Part shown: one piece after another, positions 17,719 to 27,705 of the stretch
Layout of the letters: each line of letters begins with the position of its first letter
How positions within the stretch are numbered: the stretch's first letter is position 1
Source: Synechococcus sp. PCC 7336
GTDB taxonomy: Bacteria > Cyanobacteriota > Cyanobacteriia > Thermostichales > PCC-7336
Assembly (NCBI RefSeq): GCF_000332275.1
Contig: NZ_CM001776.1
Location: 3,718,008 to 3,782,007 of the forward strand
Length of the DNA: 64,000 nt
Reading direction: 5' to 3'
The notes under the pieces: model-generated
Databases searched by the model: none
The model's input: only the letters and a program-made list of their open reading frames with translations
Told to the model about the DNA's origin: nothing
Translations under genes and position numbers: made by a program

Positions 17719-18492
17719 CTATATGTCATCCAAAGAATCGATTTGAAGGAAGCCCACCACCTCCAATCGGTCCGCTGCGATGTCGAGTTGGAGTAAACGC
17801 AAGAAAACCCCCCGCGCTTCTAACTCCGAAACATCGAGGGCGCGATTGATGCCGTCCGTAAACGCATCGACAATTTCCTCGGGGAAAGGAACATCGTTCA
17901 AGATGACTTCGGGATCGTCGAGACGGAGGCGCTGCCCCTCTTCCAGTGCAATCTCTGTCGTAAATACAATCGCCAAGACCTCTGCAGGGTTAGCTTCGGG
18001 CACTAGCCGCACCTGCAGTTGCACGCGGTTATTGCCTAAAAAATCGACGGCGGGAGATTCCAGATCGAACACCTCTGGCCCATTGTCTGAAAAAGGCAAA
18101 TCCGCTTCAATATCCTGAAAGCGCTCCAACACTGCTGGGGACTGGAGAGCCCCATTGATATCCTCCTCGGCGATCGCCACTCGCATTGCTGCCCGTAACG
18201 GCGATCGCAGCTCGATATCCCCCCCCAAATCCAACCGCACGGGATCGGTTTCCAACTCCAACAGCTCCAATCGAGGAAACGGCTCCAACACCAAACCCCG
18301 ACCGGCCAACAACAGGCGATCGATCCGTCCGCCGACCAGCTTGAGGTTGGGGCTGGACTGAACGCGGACCTCCAGGACTTCAAAGTCATCCAATTCGTCG
18401 GCGATCGCATCGCGGGCAATGCGATCGACCAAAAATCCCCCCGTTCCCAATAGACCTGCTAGTAAAGCCAAAACACCGGCAAAAATTTCCAC
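17719..18492 (-). CDS. DUF2993 (LmeA-like) protein
   Basis: I chose the GTG at 18492 because AAGGAG lies 7 bases upstream and the following VEIFAGVLALLAGLLG is a membrane anchor or signal. The body of 257 residues has the DUF2993 pattern (alternating hydrophobic beta-strands, RIDRLLLAGRGL, SPLRAAMRVAIAEEDIN). The family includes LmeA-type periplasmic phospholipid-binding proteins. Here the role is unknown. It lies 52 bp after the antiporter gene on the same strand and may share its transcript. Confidence 0.8.
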   Translation of the reverse strand: MEIFAGVLALLAGLLGTGGFLVDRIARDAIADELDDFEVLEVRVQSSPNLKLVGGRIDRLLLAGRGLVLEPFPRLELLELETDPVRLDLGGDIELRSPLRAAMRVAIAEEDINGALQSPAVLERFQDIEADLPFSDNGPEVFDLESPAVDFLGNNRVQLQVRLVPEANPAEVLAIVFTTEIALEEGQRLRLDDPEVILNDVPFPEEIVDAFTDGINRALDVSELEARGVFLRLLQLDIAADRLEVVGFLQIDSLDDI

Positions 18493-18544
18493 GCGCAACT
18501 CCTTTAGCTCACTTGCCGATAGTGTACGAGATCCCGTGCGGGCC

Positions 18545-21073
18545 TCAAGCAGAGGCTCGCCGCCCGAACAACATCTCTTTGAGGCCCTCATACACTTCGG
18601 GCAGCTCGGCCAAGTCTCGACAGTTAAACTCGTACAGGGCGCAGTCAGTCACCGCTCGCACCGTTTTGCCACTGATGCGATCGCCTAACAACACAGCTTC
18701 TCCAAAACAGTCCCCCGCATGCAGAGAAGCCTCTCGGTCCATCTCGCTCGCCGCCTCAATGCCGAAGACAGCCACAGAACCGCGCCCAATCAAGAAAATC
18801 GAATTATTGACATCGCCGCGAGTCAGAATCGTTTCCCCCGCCAAGACTGTGCGCAACTCCAACTTGTCCGAGACTGCCTGAAACGTCTCCTTTGGCAACT
18901 CCCGAAACGCGGGCAGGCGCCGCAACAGCTCCTGCGGTTCGCGGGGCAGACTCACCACCGGCTGATGGACCAATTCGTATTGCTGTGTCTCAATATGGTG
19001 GCGAATTTCCCGAGCCACCATCGGCGGCACATCGCCTTCGGCAGTCAGTTCTGCCAGAGCCATCAGCTCGCTATCTAAGGCCAAGGCCCGAGCTGCCCGT
19101 TTCTGTAACAAGATGGCGTATTCGGGATACTGATGGGCCAGTCGATCCAGTCGCTTCATCGCGTCAATGCTCATTTGACGATAGAGGTTCCGACATTCAA
19201 TGATGTCGCGATCGCAGGCCGCGATCGCATTGCCATCGAGGTGAACTTCCCCCGCCACGGTGGAAGCCACTTCCGAAACCGCCGCTTCGCATTCGTAGCG
19301 TACAGTGAGGACCGCCAAGCGCCGCTCTTTCGCCAGATGACTGTGGGGGGCAATGCGTTCGAGCAAATTGGCGATCGCCTCAGCCGCTTTCTGGTCTGGC
19401 GGCACGACGATTTCATTCGGCGGAGGGATTTGCTGGCAGCGAACGGCATCTCGCTTCAGATCGAGGGTGAGCCGCAATTCTTTCATGACCGCATCCGCAA
19501 TACTGCCGCGCTCGTACAACCGAGTGTAGGCGGCTTGTTCGAGATTGAGGGCCTGCAGCCACAACAGTTGGCGATCGATTCCCTCTGTGCGATAGCAGGG
19601 ATCGTCTCGAAGCTGTTGTAGAGTCTGTTGTCGCTGTTCGATCTCTTGCTCGTAGCGCTGTTGGAGCGATTGGCGCAAGCGATGGGAAAAGTGGCCGACT
19701 TGGGTCGCTTTGCCCAGGCGAGCTAAGGCAGATTGCGCGATCGTCAGTTGAGTTTGAGCTTTCAAGACGCGATCGGTCAGGGACGGAATATCTAACCGCA
19801 AGCCATGAATCAGGCGTCCTATTGTAGTGCCGCTCGCAAGAGCCGTAAAAAAGACCACTGCCAAGGTCAGCCCCACAATGGTGCGGCGATCGACTAAAGC
19901 CGGGTCGAGACTCAGTGCCAGTGCCACCCCCACCGCCCCCTTGAGCCCCCCCCAAAACATCGTCAGTTGATAGCGCCAATCCACAGGCTCCATACCCGGC
20001 AGGCGATTCAGTAATAGAGGAAAGAAGGTCCAGATGACAAACGCTCTAGCCAGCAAAACTGCCACCACTGCAACTGCGGCATACGCCAATAGGTCGGTGA
20101 CTTCGCCGAAATTTCCCAATACCCCTTCATCGCTAAGCTCCAGCACAAACCCAGCCTGTGCCAATCCCACCAGCAGAAAGATCAGACTGTTGGCTAAAAA
20201 CGCCGCGAACTCCCAAAACTGTTGAATGCTTTCCCGCGCCTCGCGACTGTAGCTGACATCGCGATACCAGCCCACCACTAATCCCGCCCCAACCGTGGCC
20301 ATCACCCCCGAGACATGCAGGACGTCTTCTGCCACCAAGAAGGCGACAAAAGCCATCACGACCGAAGTGGCCACCTGCACCATTGGATTGCCGTATTCCA
20401 AGGGAATCAGTCGCACGATCGCCAATCCCAACGCCAATCCCACCAAGATGCCGCCGAAAAACACGACGGCAAAGCGTTGGAATCCGCCGAGCAGGGTGGC
20501 GAATTCCAACGCTTCTGCGCCGCTCGATCCACCGTGCTCGATTTGCAGGAGGACGAGCTCGAAAAGCACGATCGCCGTAGCATCGTTAAATAGACTTTCC
20601 CCTTCCGCCAAGATCGTCAGCCGCTTGGGGGCACCGAGTTCTTTAAACAGAGCAATCACCGCAACGGGGTCGGTGGCTGAAATTAAGGCTCCAAACAAGA
20701 TTGCCTGACTGAGGGGTAACGGCGTCAGCCAGGCGATCGCGACCCCCACAATCGCGGTAGCAATCAATAGCCCCGGCACCGCCAGTGTCAGTACCGACAA
20801 GAGGTTGCGCGCCAGTAAGCGAGCATCCAGATTGAGGGCAGACTCGAATACCAAAATAGGCAAGAAAAAAAAGAATACTGTCTCCCGCTGGACGGCCCCC
20901 AGCCAGCCCATGCCCACATTGCCAAACAGTAATAACCCCAAAACAAATCCCACCACAATCAAGCCGATGGAATAGGGCACTCGCAATCGCCGAAAGGTAA
21001 TTTCAGAGGCGATCGCCACCAGCAATAGTGACAGGATAAAGACCTGCGCCGCAAACAGAGGATCTTCAAACAT
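18545..21073 (-). CDS. Na+/H+ antiporter (CPA1) with C-terminal cNMP-binding domain
   Basis: The protein is 842 residues. About 400 N-terminal residues form 12 or more membrane helices with the CPA1 ion-binding motifs SATDPVAV and LFNDATAIVLF, and MFWGGLKGAVGVALAL. A long soluble helical region (about 430-700) follows. A cyclic-nucleotide-binding-like domain comes near 720-830 (LAGETILTRGDVNNSIFLIG, then AGDCFGEAVLLG). The layout resembles SOS1/NHE-type exchangers with a CNBD. It probably exports sodium in exchange for protons and may be gated by a nucleotide. The ATG at 21073 fits the first helix. Confidence 0.9.
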   Translation of the reverse strand: MFEDPLFAAQVFILSLLLVAIASEITFRRLRVPYSIGLIVVGFVLGLLLFGNVGMGWLGAVQRETVFFFFLPILVFESALNLDARLLARNLLSVLTLAVPGLLIATAIVGVAIAWLTPLPLSQAILFGALISATDPVAVIALFKELGAPKRLTILAEGESLFNDATAIVLFELVLLQIEHGGSSGAEALEFATLLGGFQRFAVVFFGGILVGLALGLAIVRLIPLEYGNPMVQVATSVVMAFVAFLVAEDVLHVSGVMATVGAGLVVGWYRDVSYSREARESIQQFWEFAAFLANSLIFLLVGLAQAGFVLELSDEGVLGNFGEVTDLLAYAAVAVVAVLLARAFVIWTFFPLLLNRLPGMEPVDWRYQLTMFWGGLKGAVGVALALSLDPALVDRRTIVGLTLAVVFFTALASGTTIGRLIHGLRLDIPSLTDRVLKAQTQLTIAQSALARLGKATQVGHFSHRLRQSLQQRYEQEIEQRQQTLQQLRDDPCYRTEGIDRQLLWLQALNLEQAAYTRLYERGSIADAVMKELRLTLDLKRDAVRCQQIPPPNEIVVPPDQKAAEAIANLLERIAPHSHLAKERRLAVLTVRYECEAAVSEVASTVAGEVHLDGNAIAACDRDIIECRNLYRQMSIDAMKRLDRLAHQYPEYAILLQKRAARALALDSELMALAELTAEGDVPPMVAREIRHHIETQQYELVHQPVVSLPREPQELLRRLPAFRELPKETFQAVSDKLELRTVLAGETILTRGDVNNSIFLIGRGSVAVFGIEAASEMDREASLHAGDCFGEAVLLGDRISGKTVRAVTDCALYEFNCRDLAELPEVYEGLKEMLFGRRASA

Positions 21074-21712
21074 GACTGGAGTTAAAACCTGCCGAACTGC
21101 CGCAAAGGGTATCCGCAGCCATCGGAGTTGACCGGAGCGCGACGGATCTCAGTATCAAGTCTGCCTGCAACTGCGGCTTCTGGGCATTAATTCCAGACGG
21201 TTTTACAGACTCGACAGAAATCTCGAACGGTCACTTAATGTGCGGCAGCTGGGCAGACTCATTTTGTGCGGGAAATCAGCTCTGCAATTTGTGGCCTGCC
21301 AGTTCGAGGCCGCGATGGCGATCGCCGTTTGTCTGGCGAGGTTCTTAGCTTTCCCCGAGAGGCGCTATTAATCCCGGACCCTTACCACACAGTCGTTCTC
21401 TCTTTGTCTATACGTAATATTACTAATTTTTGTATACTGATTTGCTTTAAACTAAAAAGCACAGTAAAATTTCATTATAGAATCAGCCAACTTTCAGGCT
21501 GAAATCCGAAAATCTTTAGTTGAAGCAGAGAATATTCTGTGCAAGATGCGACTTCATGTTCTTTCGGATAGAGTACTCCTCCGAACAGCTAGCCTATCGA
21601 GAGGAATGCAGTTTCTGGTTCGCTGAGTAATTCACACTGTTCTCTAGGACGTTTGGCTGGTTACCAAAGTCGGAGAAGCAATCGTTTCGTTTATCCCTGT
21701 CGCAAACCGATT
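21074..21712. other. Long divergent intergenic region without a recognisable gene
   Basis: This is 639 bp between the antiporter and the FHA gene. It becomes AT-rich from about 21400 to 21560 and could hold promoters for both. Short open frames here lack family resemblance. No RNA gene could be recognised by eye. A small RNA is possible but unsupported. Confidence 0.4.
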
Positions 21713-22249
21713 ATGAAGGCTATAGGCTCATCCGATCTCAGGACATCCTCCAGCACGTGGGTGCTGGTGGTTAATGATGGCTGGGGGCCGCAGATCGTTC
21801 CCCTCAAACAACAGCGATATATCGTCGGTCGTTTGGTTGCCAGCGATATTCAACTGCGCGGTCAATATATTTCGCGGGTGCAGGCCCAGCTGATTCCGAA
21901 TACCGATCTATCCTCGCAACCTGGATTTCTACTCTGTGACGGCAGCCCCAAGCAACCCAGCACCAACAGTACCTTTCTCAACGGGCGTTCTGTAAAGACT
22001 CAGCGGTTGAAACTGGGCGATCGCATTTCGTTCGGGCCGCATGCCAAAGCAGTCTTGATGACCTTCGAGCAGTTACAGCAGCAAGGTTTCCCCGAACTCG
22101 ACGTGAAGGCTCTTCCTCAGTCCGCAGAATGTCCGCAACCCTCTCCTCTCAACAGCAACGACCCCACAGAATCGGTTCACCCCAAACTCGCTCGAACTGC
22201 TGACGATTGCTCGGCAACGGCAGTCGGCTTGACTGCCGTTTCAGATTGA
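21713..22249 (+). CDS. FHA-domain protein
   Basis: The 178-residue protein begins at ATG 21713. Residues about 15-125 form a forkhead-associated domain, with YIVGRLVASDIQLRGQYISR carrying the GR, S and R phosphopeptide-binding positions, then NSTFLNGRSV and the LKLGDRISFG strand. FHA domains bind phosphothreonine peptides, so it is probably an adaptor of a Ser/Thr kinase pathway. The C-terminal 50 residues are low-complexity. No kinase gene is nearby. A good terminator follows. Confidence 0.85.
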   Translation: MKAIGSSDLRTSSSTWVLVVNDGWGPQIVPLKQQRYIVGRLVASDIQLRGQYISRVQAQLIPNTDLSSQPGFLLCDGSPKQPSTNSTFLNGRSVKTQRLKLGDRISFGPHAKAVLMTFEQLQQQGFPELDVKALPQSAECPQPSPLNSNDPTESVHPKLARTADDCSATAVGLTAVSD

Positions 22250-22634
22250 ATCGCTCGTGAGTATTAGAGGGGGTTATGGGAGATCGGTTCCAAACGTTTT
22301 GCATAATTCCCACAGTTTGAGAGGTATGGCCTAGCAGCGTATAGGCATATTGTGGTGGCAGCTGAATTGGTGTTTCAGCTGCTTTTTTTTTGTTTCTGGA
22401 GTCTGCAGTTTCGTTAACGCGAGCTCGAGAACTGAAGCATCCCCACCCCAGGAGAAGGGGGATTGCAGCGGGGAGCCAGCAACCGAACAATTGGGCAGGG
22501 GATGTCGTATCCTGAGGGTTGACTCAAAATTGACGAGTTTTTGAGTTGCTTTGCATTTAGGTTTGAGTCCGCCGAGGGACGGAGTTCAGTTCTTGGGGGC
22601 ACGACCCTGCCGATACTGTTGCTGTGCTGTCGCT
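22250..22634. other. Intergenic region between FHA gene and ilvE
   Basis: It contains the FHA terminator at 22358-22391 and otherwise no supported gene. The part from 22400 to 22634 should carry the ilvE promoter and leader. No attenuator structure was recognised. Confidence 0.5.
22358..22391 (+). terminator. Intrinsic terminator after FHA gene
   Basis: GCAGCTGAA (22358-22366) and TTCAGCTGC (22374-22382) form a 9-bp stem with a 7-base loop, followed immediately by nine Ts. It is a textbook rho-independent terminator for the upstream plus-strand gene. Confidence 0.85.
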
Positions 22635-23549
22635 ATGCCTGATTTTTTGCCGATCGCCTATTACAAACAGCAGTTTGTGCCCTTTGGCGAAGCGAATTTA
22701 TCCATTGCCACCCACGCCCTCCACTACGGCACGGGAGCATTCGGCGGCATGCGCGGCATTCCCGACCCGGCCAATCCGCGACAAATTCTGCTATTTCGCC
22801 TCGATCGCCACTGTCAGCGCCTCAGCCAAAGTGCGAAGTTCCTGCACTTCGATCTACCCGCCGATAAGATTCAAGCGGTGATTGCCGACTTTGTGAAACA
22901 GAATCAGCCCAAAACCTCTTTTTACATCCGCCCCTTTGTTTACACCTCCGACTTGGGCATTGCCCCCCGCCTGCACAACATCCAAAAAGACTTTTTTGTC
23001 TATGGCTTAGAACTGGGCGATTATCTCTCACCCGATGGCGTCAGTTGTCGGATTAGCTCTTGGTACCGCCAAGAGGATCGCAGCTTGCCGTTGCGAGGCA
23101 AGATTAGTGGCGCTTACATCACGTCTTCTCTGGCGAAGACCGAAGCGGTGGAATCGGGATTTGACGAAGCGATCTTGATGAACGCCCAAGGCAAAGTGTG
23201 CGAAGCTTCGGGGATGAATATTTTTGTGGTGCGCAACGGCAAGCTGTTCGCCCCCGGTTTCGATCAGGATATTTTGGAGGGGATTACGCGGGATAGCATA
23301 CTGACGATCGCCCGCGACTTGGGGATCGAATGTATCGAGCGCCCGGTGGATAAAACCGAGTTGCCGATCGCAGATGAGGTGTTTTTGAGCGGCACTGCGG
23401 CCAAGATTACCCCGGTCAAGCGGATTGAAAACTACGAGTTATCCCAGCAGCGACCCGTCACCGAGTTACTTCGAGACAAGCTGACTGCGATTACTGAAAA
23501 CCGCGACCCCACCTATCGAGCCTGGGTTCATACGATTACTTTGGACTAG
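22635..23549 (+). CDS. ilvE: Branched-chain amino acid aminotransferase
   Basis: This PLP class IV aminotransferase of 304 residues interconverts branched-chain amino acids and their 2-oxo acids. It has the fold-type signature: early THALHYGTGAFGGMR, KISGAYITSSLAKTEA with the probable PLP-binding lysine, EASGMNIFVV and GITRDSIL. The ATG at 22635 (MPDFLPIAYY) matches the family start. The last 14 bases overlap the 3' end of the convergent crtR gene. Confidence 0.93.
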   Translation: MPDFLPIAYYKQQFVPFGEANLSIATHALHYGTGAFGGMRGIPDPANPRQILLFRLDRHCQRLSQSAKFLHFDLPADKIQAVIADFVKQNQPKTSFYIRPFVYTSDLGIAPRLHNIQKDFFVYGLELGDYLSPDGVSCRISSWYRQEDRSLPLRGKISGAYITSSLAKTEAVESGFDEAILMNAQGKVCEASGMNIFVVRNGKLFAPGFDQDILEGITRDSILTIARDLGIECIERPVDKTELPIADEVFLSGTAAKITPVKRIENYELSQQRPVTELLRDKLTAITENRDPTYRAWVHTITLD

Positions 23550-24489
23550 TGGGGGATACAGCGTCACTCTGCACGACCTCAGTCTCTTTTGCTCCCTCGC
23601 GATGGTTGTCCCCCCAGCGAATGCCCAGGACGCAATCGTACAAGAATTTGCCAATCTCCCGGCGATCGCGCCAAATATCGAGGGAGCAATCGCAGCCCTT
23701 CTCTTCCAGCACGGGCTTAGCTTCCCGATAGGCAGCCTGGTACTTGTACCAGGGCACCGTCGGCCACAAATGGTGAATCAAGTGATAGTTCTGCCCCAAT
23801 AGGAGCAAGTTGGTAATCGCGCTGGGATAGACCCGCGCATTGTACCAGCGGGCCTTTTCTAGAAAGGGGCGATGGGGCAGATAGTCAAAGAACAGGCCCA
23901 ACAACAGACCCATGATGAACGCACCGGGGAGCCAATAGTTGAGCAGATAGTCGGTGTAGCCAAAGTGAATCGCCATCCCAAAGGTAAACACCACCAGCGA
24001 GCGACTCAGCCCCCATTCCAGCAAGTCGTACTTGCCTTTGCGCCAGAGCTGGCGCTTGAAGAAAAACACCTCGTGGTAGAAAAATCGCACCGGGATCAGC
24101 CACAGCGGGCCACCAGTGGAGACATAGTGGTCGGGATCGTTGACGGGATCGTTCACGTTGGCGTGGTGCTGCATGTGAACCCGCTTGAATACGGGATAGA
24201 CAAATCCCTGCAACAGAGCCGATCCGTGTCCTAGAGCCTCATTCAGCCAAACAATCTTGTGGGCAGACCCGTGGGAGGCGTCGTGGATGACCGTGCCCAA
24301 GACGTAAAGGGCGACAAAGTGCAGCCAAAACACCAGCCAACGGGGCCAAGCCCAAAAGGCATAGCCGCAAAAGCAGCAGACAGCCAAACACAACGAGCCC
24401 AGGAACATGAGCACATTGGGATTGAAAAACTCGTCGGGGGCTCCAATCAGCTCGTGTGGAATGGATCTCCGCTTCCCCGCCACTGTCAT
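23536..24489 (-). CDS. crtR: Beta-carotene hydroxylase (CrtR type)
   Basis: The 317-residue membrane di-iron enzyme resembles the cyanobacterial CrtR family, which hydroxylates carotenoid rings toward zeaxanthin. Histidine boxes are H69-DAS-H73, HMQHH (105-109), the YLPHRPF segment and YHLIHHLWP. NDPVNDPDHYVS after the second box is typical of CrtR. The ATG at 24489 is preceded by GAGGAG. The extra upstream frame lacks homology. Its 3' end overlaps ilvE by 14 bp, so the two transcripts converge. Confidence 0.88.
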   Translation of the reverse strand: MTVAGKRRSIPHELIGAPDEFFNPNVLMFLGSLCLAVCCFCGYAFWAWPRWLVFWLHFVALYVLGTVIHDASHGSAHKIVWLNEALGHGSALLQGFVYPVFKRVHMQHHANVNDPVNDPDHYVSTGGPLWLIPVRFFYHEVFFFKRQLWRKGKYDLLEWGLSRSLVVFTFGMAIHFGYTDYLLNYWLPGAFIMGLLLGLFFDYLPHRPFLEKARWYNARVYPSAITNLLLLGQNYHLIHHLWPTVPWYKYQAAYREAKPVLEEKGCDCSLDIWRDRREIGKFLYDCVLGIRWGDNHREGAKETEVVQSDAVSPTSPK

Positions 24490-24760
24490 AAAAATGTCAC
24501 TCCTCTGATATCTGCGATCGAATGTAAGCCCATTTTCAAACAGGAAATAAAAATGCAAAGGGACTGCCGCCCCGCGATCGCACGCCAATACCCAGGTGCT
24601 CGAACAGAGCAGCAAAGCTTGGGGCGGTTTTAGTATACGGCACTTTCCTCGTTCATGAATATTTGTAAATGAGTGGCAACATTCTCCCTAGCTCGGGCAA
24701 CTCCCCCGCTGAGAAACAAATAAGGATAGTACTCGCAATGTTTGTCCGGCGGACCTGCTC

Positions 24761-26191
24761 TTACGAGGATTGGCCGATCGTACTCTCTACGCGGTCCCGA
24801 GTAAATGCCGAACCGGTGGGGGAACAGACTTTTGCTGCCGATACGATGGCAGAACTGGCGCTGTTTTGGCGGGCAATCGCCGCATGAAAGAGGGCTAACA
24901 GTGTTTCAAAGGTGCGATCGCGATCGCGATCGCTGGCAAAGGCGATCGCGGGGGAGGGCAACTCTTCCCCGTCGAGATAAAGCTGGGGTTCGGGTCTGGG
25001 GATAGAGGAGGATTCGCTCTCAGCGAGCGGGAATGGGTCGGTTGCGGACTGTAATTCGGGGGGGGCAGCAGGGGGAGCATCGGGAGGTGTGACGGCGATC
25101 GCCTCAGTGACTGGAGGATTGCTCTGAGTGGATCTGTCTGAGTCGGCCACCTGGAGATCGGCGATTTGGGAACTGCTGCTCTGGGTGCTGTCACGATCCG
25201 GCTCCTCAGCGTCAAAGGTTTCAGCCTCAGCTCGATCCAGCCGATCCCCATTGTCCCCGGGCTGGGCTGGCCGAATCTTCCAGATCTGCGAAGCTGGTTT
25301 TGAGGCTCGCCATTCCCCTTCTGCCAGCGGCACGATACTGACGGTAAACTCCACCCGCAGGCTGGGGCTGCCATCTTGGGGGTGCATGTAAGCCACGCCA
25401 GCTAAATCGCCAGAGCAGACTTCCGGCAACTGAAGTTGCAGGCTGAAGGCCATCGTTTGTGCCCCCGGTCGCAGGGTCAGGGTGCGGCGTTCTAGCAACT
25501 GAACGCTGCCATCAGCACTGCCAGCGGTGACGTCGAGGCAACCGGAGCAGCGGGTACGGCCTGTCAGCGTCAGCACCTCCCCCGCTACGGCACTGAGCCG
25601 AGTGCGCATGAGGGAAAAGCGATCGGTCGCCACAGCAGAACTAGCATTTGTCTGTGCGTTGGAGACAATCTGTTCGACGTCGGCAACAGAGGCCCCGGTC
25701 TGTTCTTTGGCAATGAACTGTTTGACTTCGGCAACTGAAGCCCCGTTCGTCAAGCCGTTACCGTGCGAGCCATTGTCCGGGTGGAGCCAAGCCCCATCCT
25801 GCAACTGGTCTGGAGCAGTCTCGGTTGCCTGAGAGTCACTGGCGAGGTCTGCCACCTCAAAGGTGATGCTATCCGTATGGCCCTCGCCAAATAATTCAGC
25901 AATTAAATCGCCATCTTGGCAGCTAATCTCCCATATCCCTGGCAGTAGCTCCAGATGCTGGCCGATCCACCCCATCCCTTCGTTATTGGTGCGGCAGGTG
26001 TTGCTTTGTCGCCCGACTTGCACCCGAGTTCCGTCTGGCAAGTGGCAATAGTGGCGGATAGAAGATTCGAGCTTGAAGTGGGGTTGGGGAGATTGCACCG
26101 CAATGCTGTACTTCCCTGCAGAAAGAGGATTGCCCTGGGGGGGAAGCTCTTGCCAATCGGACCCATCGTCAGCTTTAAACCAAAAAATCAT
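24761..26191 (-). CDS. Conserved hypothetical protein, low-complexity C-terminal half
   Basis: I do not recognise a named family. The start at 26191 (MIFWFKADDGSDW) is chosen because AGGAG lies 7 bases upstream; an ATG at 26197 is too close to it. The first 120 residues look like a compact beta-rich domain (YCHLPDGTRVQVG, then PGIWEISCQDGDLIAELFG). A second beta-rich region around 200-310 contains TRCSGCLDV. The C-terminal 170 residues are proline-, serine- and acid-rich, then end in a short helix. It follows hisS on the same strand with a 27-bp gap, so the two are probably co-transcribed. No function is proposed. Confidence 0.65.
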   Translation of the reverse strand: MIFWFKADDGSDWQELPPQGNPLSAGKYSIAVQSPQPHFKLESSIRHYCHLPDGTRVQVGRQSNTCRTNNEGMGWIGQHLELLPGIWEISCQDGDLIAELFGEGHTDSITFEVADLASDSQATETAPDQLQDGAWLHPDNGSHGNGLTNGASVAEVKQFIAKEQTGASVADVEQIVSNAQTNASSAVATDRFSLMRTRLSAVAGEVLTLTGRTRCSGCLDVTAGSADGSVQLLERRTLTLRPGAQTMAFSLQLQLPEVCSGDLAGVAYMHPQDGSPSLRVEFTVSIVPLAEGEWRASKPASQIWKIRPAQPGDNGDRLDRAEAETFDAEEPDRDSTQSSSSQIADLQVADSDRSTQSNPPVTEAIAVTPPDAPPAAPPELQSATDPFPLAESESSSIPRPEPQLYLDGEELPSPAIAFASDRDRDRTFETLLALFHAAIARQNSASSAIVSAAKVCSPTGSAFTRDRVESTIGQSS

Positions 26192-26218
26192 CACCATTCT
26201 CCTAAACCGCTGCAAGCG

Positions 26219-27487
26219 CTATCCAGCAGGAACGAGATCGCCCCGCAAGACTGCTACCAAATCGGTGCGAGTCACCTCATATTGTTTGCCAGTCTGCAAC
26301 TGTTTTGCCTGAACCACATGGCGAGCCACCTCTTCATCCCCCAACACTAGAGCCCAAGTGGCTCCACTGCGATCGGCTCGCTTAAACTGCTTGTTGAACT
26401 TTCCCCCGCTCAGATCTAAGGCAGTGACGAGGCCCGCCTGACGCAATTGTTGGGCGATCGCTAGGGCCACATCCTCTGCCACCTGCCCCCGCGAAATGAC
26501 ATATACATCTGTTTGGGTTGGGCAGACAAATTGCTGCTGTTGCAACAAAATAGCAATGCGCTCCAGCCCCATCGCCCAGCCCACGGCGGGGGTTTCGGGG
26601 CCGCCTAATTCCGAGACTAGCCCGTCATAGCGACCGCCGCCGCAAACGGCGTTTTGGGCTCCTAAATGATTGGACTGGATTTCGAAGGCAGTATGGGTGT
26701 AATAGTCCAAACCGCGCACCAGTTTGTGGTCGATCGCATATGCAATATCGAGGTTGTCGAGCAGAGACAGAACGCGATCGAAGTGGGCTTTAGAAGTGTC
26801 GCTCAAGTATTCGACGAGCTTGGGAGCCTCCGCCACGATCTCGCGGGTGCGCTCGTCTTTGCTGTCGAGCACTCGCAGGGGGTTGCGGCTGAGGCGATCT
26901 CGGGAATCTTTGTCCAGCTCGGCTCGGTAGGGGGTGAGATAGTCGATCAGGGCTTGACGGTAGCGATCGCGATCGTCGCCGCGACCGACCGAGTTAATCG
27001 TGACGGACAGGTTGCCTAACCCCAGTGTTTTGAGAATATCGATCGCGATCGCGATTGTCTCCACATCGGCTCGCGGATCGCTGCTGCCCAGAGCCTCTAG
27101 ACCCAACTGGTGAAATTGTCGCTGGCGTCCCTTTTGGGGACGCTCGTAACGGAACATGGGGCCGCAATACCACAGCTTCTGTACGTCGCCGCTGGCATAG
27201 AGATTGTTTTGAATGAAGGCGCGCACCACCCCCGCCGTAGCTTCGGGGCGCAGGGTGATATCGTCGTTCCCCTGGGTGGTAAAGCTATACATTTCTTTGC
27301 TGACTACATCGGTAGCTGTACCGATGCTGCGTACAAACAGCTCAGTTCTTTCAAAAATAGGCGTCCGTATCTCTCGATAGCCCGCTAGAGTGAGAATGCG
27401 CTGAGCCACCACTTCCATCTGCTGCCACAACGCTACGTCGACAGGCAGAATATCCTGGGTACCTTTGATTGCGCGAATGGTGTCCAT
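26219..27487 (-). CDS. hisS: Histidyl-tRNA synthetase
   Basis: This class II aminoacyl-tRNA synthetase of 422 residues charges tRNA-His. It begins with the family-typical IRAIKGTQDILP. Motif 2 lies in FRYERPQKGRQRQFHQLG. The histidine-specific loops (LVRGLDYYTHTAFEI and GGGRYDGLVSELGG) and motif 3 (GWAMGLERI) are all present. The C-terminal anticodon-binding domain ends the protein. The length is normal. The conserved hypothetical gene follows directly. Confidence 0.97.
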   Translation of the reverse strand: MDTIRAIKGTQDILPVDVALWQQMEVVAQRILTLAGYREIRTPIFERTELFVRSIGTATDVVSKEMYSFTTQGNDDITLRPEATAGVVRAFIQNNLYASGDVQKLWYCGPMFRYERPQKGRQRQFHQLGLEALGSSDPRADVETIAIAIDILKTLGLGNLSVTINSVGRGDDRDRYRQALIDYLTPYRAELDKDSRDRLSRNPLRVLDSKDERTREIVAEAPKLVEYLSDTSKAHFDRVLSLLDNLDIAYAIDHKLVRGLDYYTHTAFEIQSNHLGAQNAVCGGGRYDGLVSELGGPETPAVGWAMGLERIAILLQQQQFVCPTQTDVYVISRGQVAEDVALAIAQQLRQAGLVTALDLSGGKFNKQFKRADRSGATWALVLGDEEVARHVVQAKQLQTGKQYEVTRTDLVAVLRGDLVPAG

Positions 27488-27705
27488 TGAGGCTTCTATC
27501 TAGCGTTAAAACGCCCTATTCGTTTTGATTACACGCTAGCCTGACATATCCCCCGGGCGATCGCTACATTTCTTAATCTTTTGTCCGTCTCCCGTAACAT
27601 TGCCCGCAATTTCCCCCCGCGATGTTCCCCAATCTGCAACTACAAGTATCTTAGATAACTCTTCAGGCCCTCCTCAATTCCGTATGCCCTCAGAGAACAG
27701 TCACT

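Noticed and set aside
21266-21502. A 78-codon plus-strand frame in the antiporter-FHA intergenic region
   Set aside because: No ribosome-binding site, family resemblance or coding-like composition; the region turns AT-rich.
24899-24960. Cluster of GCGATCGC-like repeats near 24915-24952, considered as a CRISPR or special repeat
   Set aside because: These are overlapping HIP1 octamers, abundant throughout cyanobacterial genomes, here within a coding region. No CRISPR array is visible in the window.
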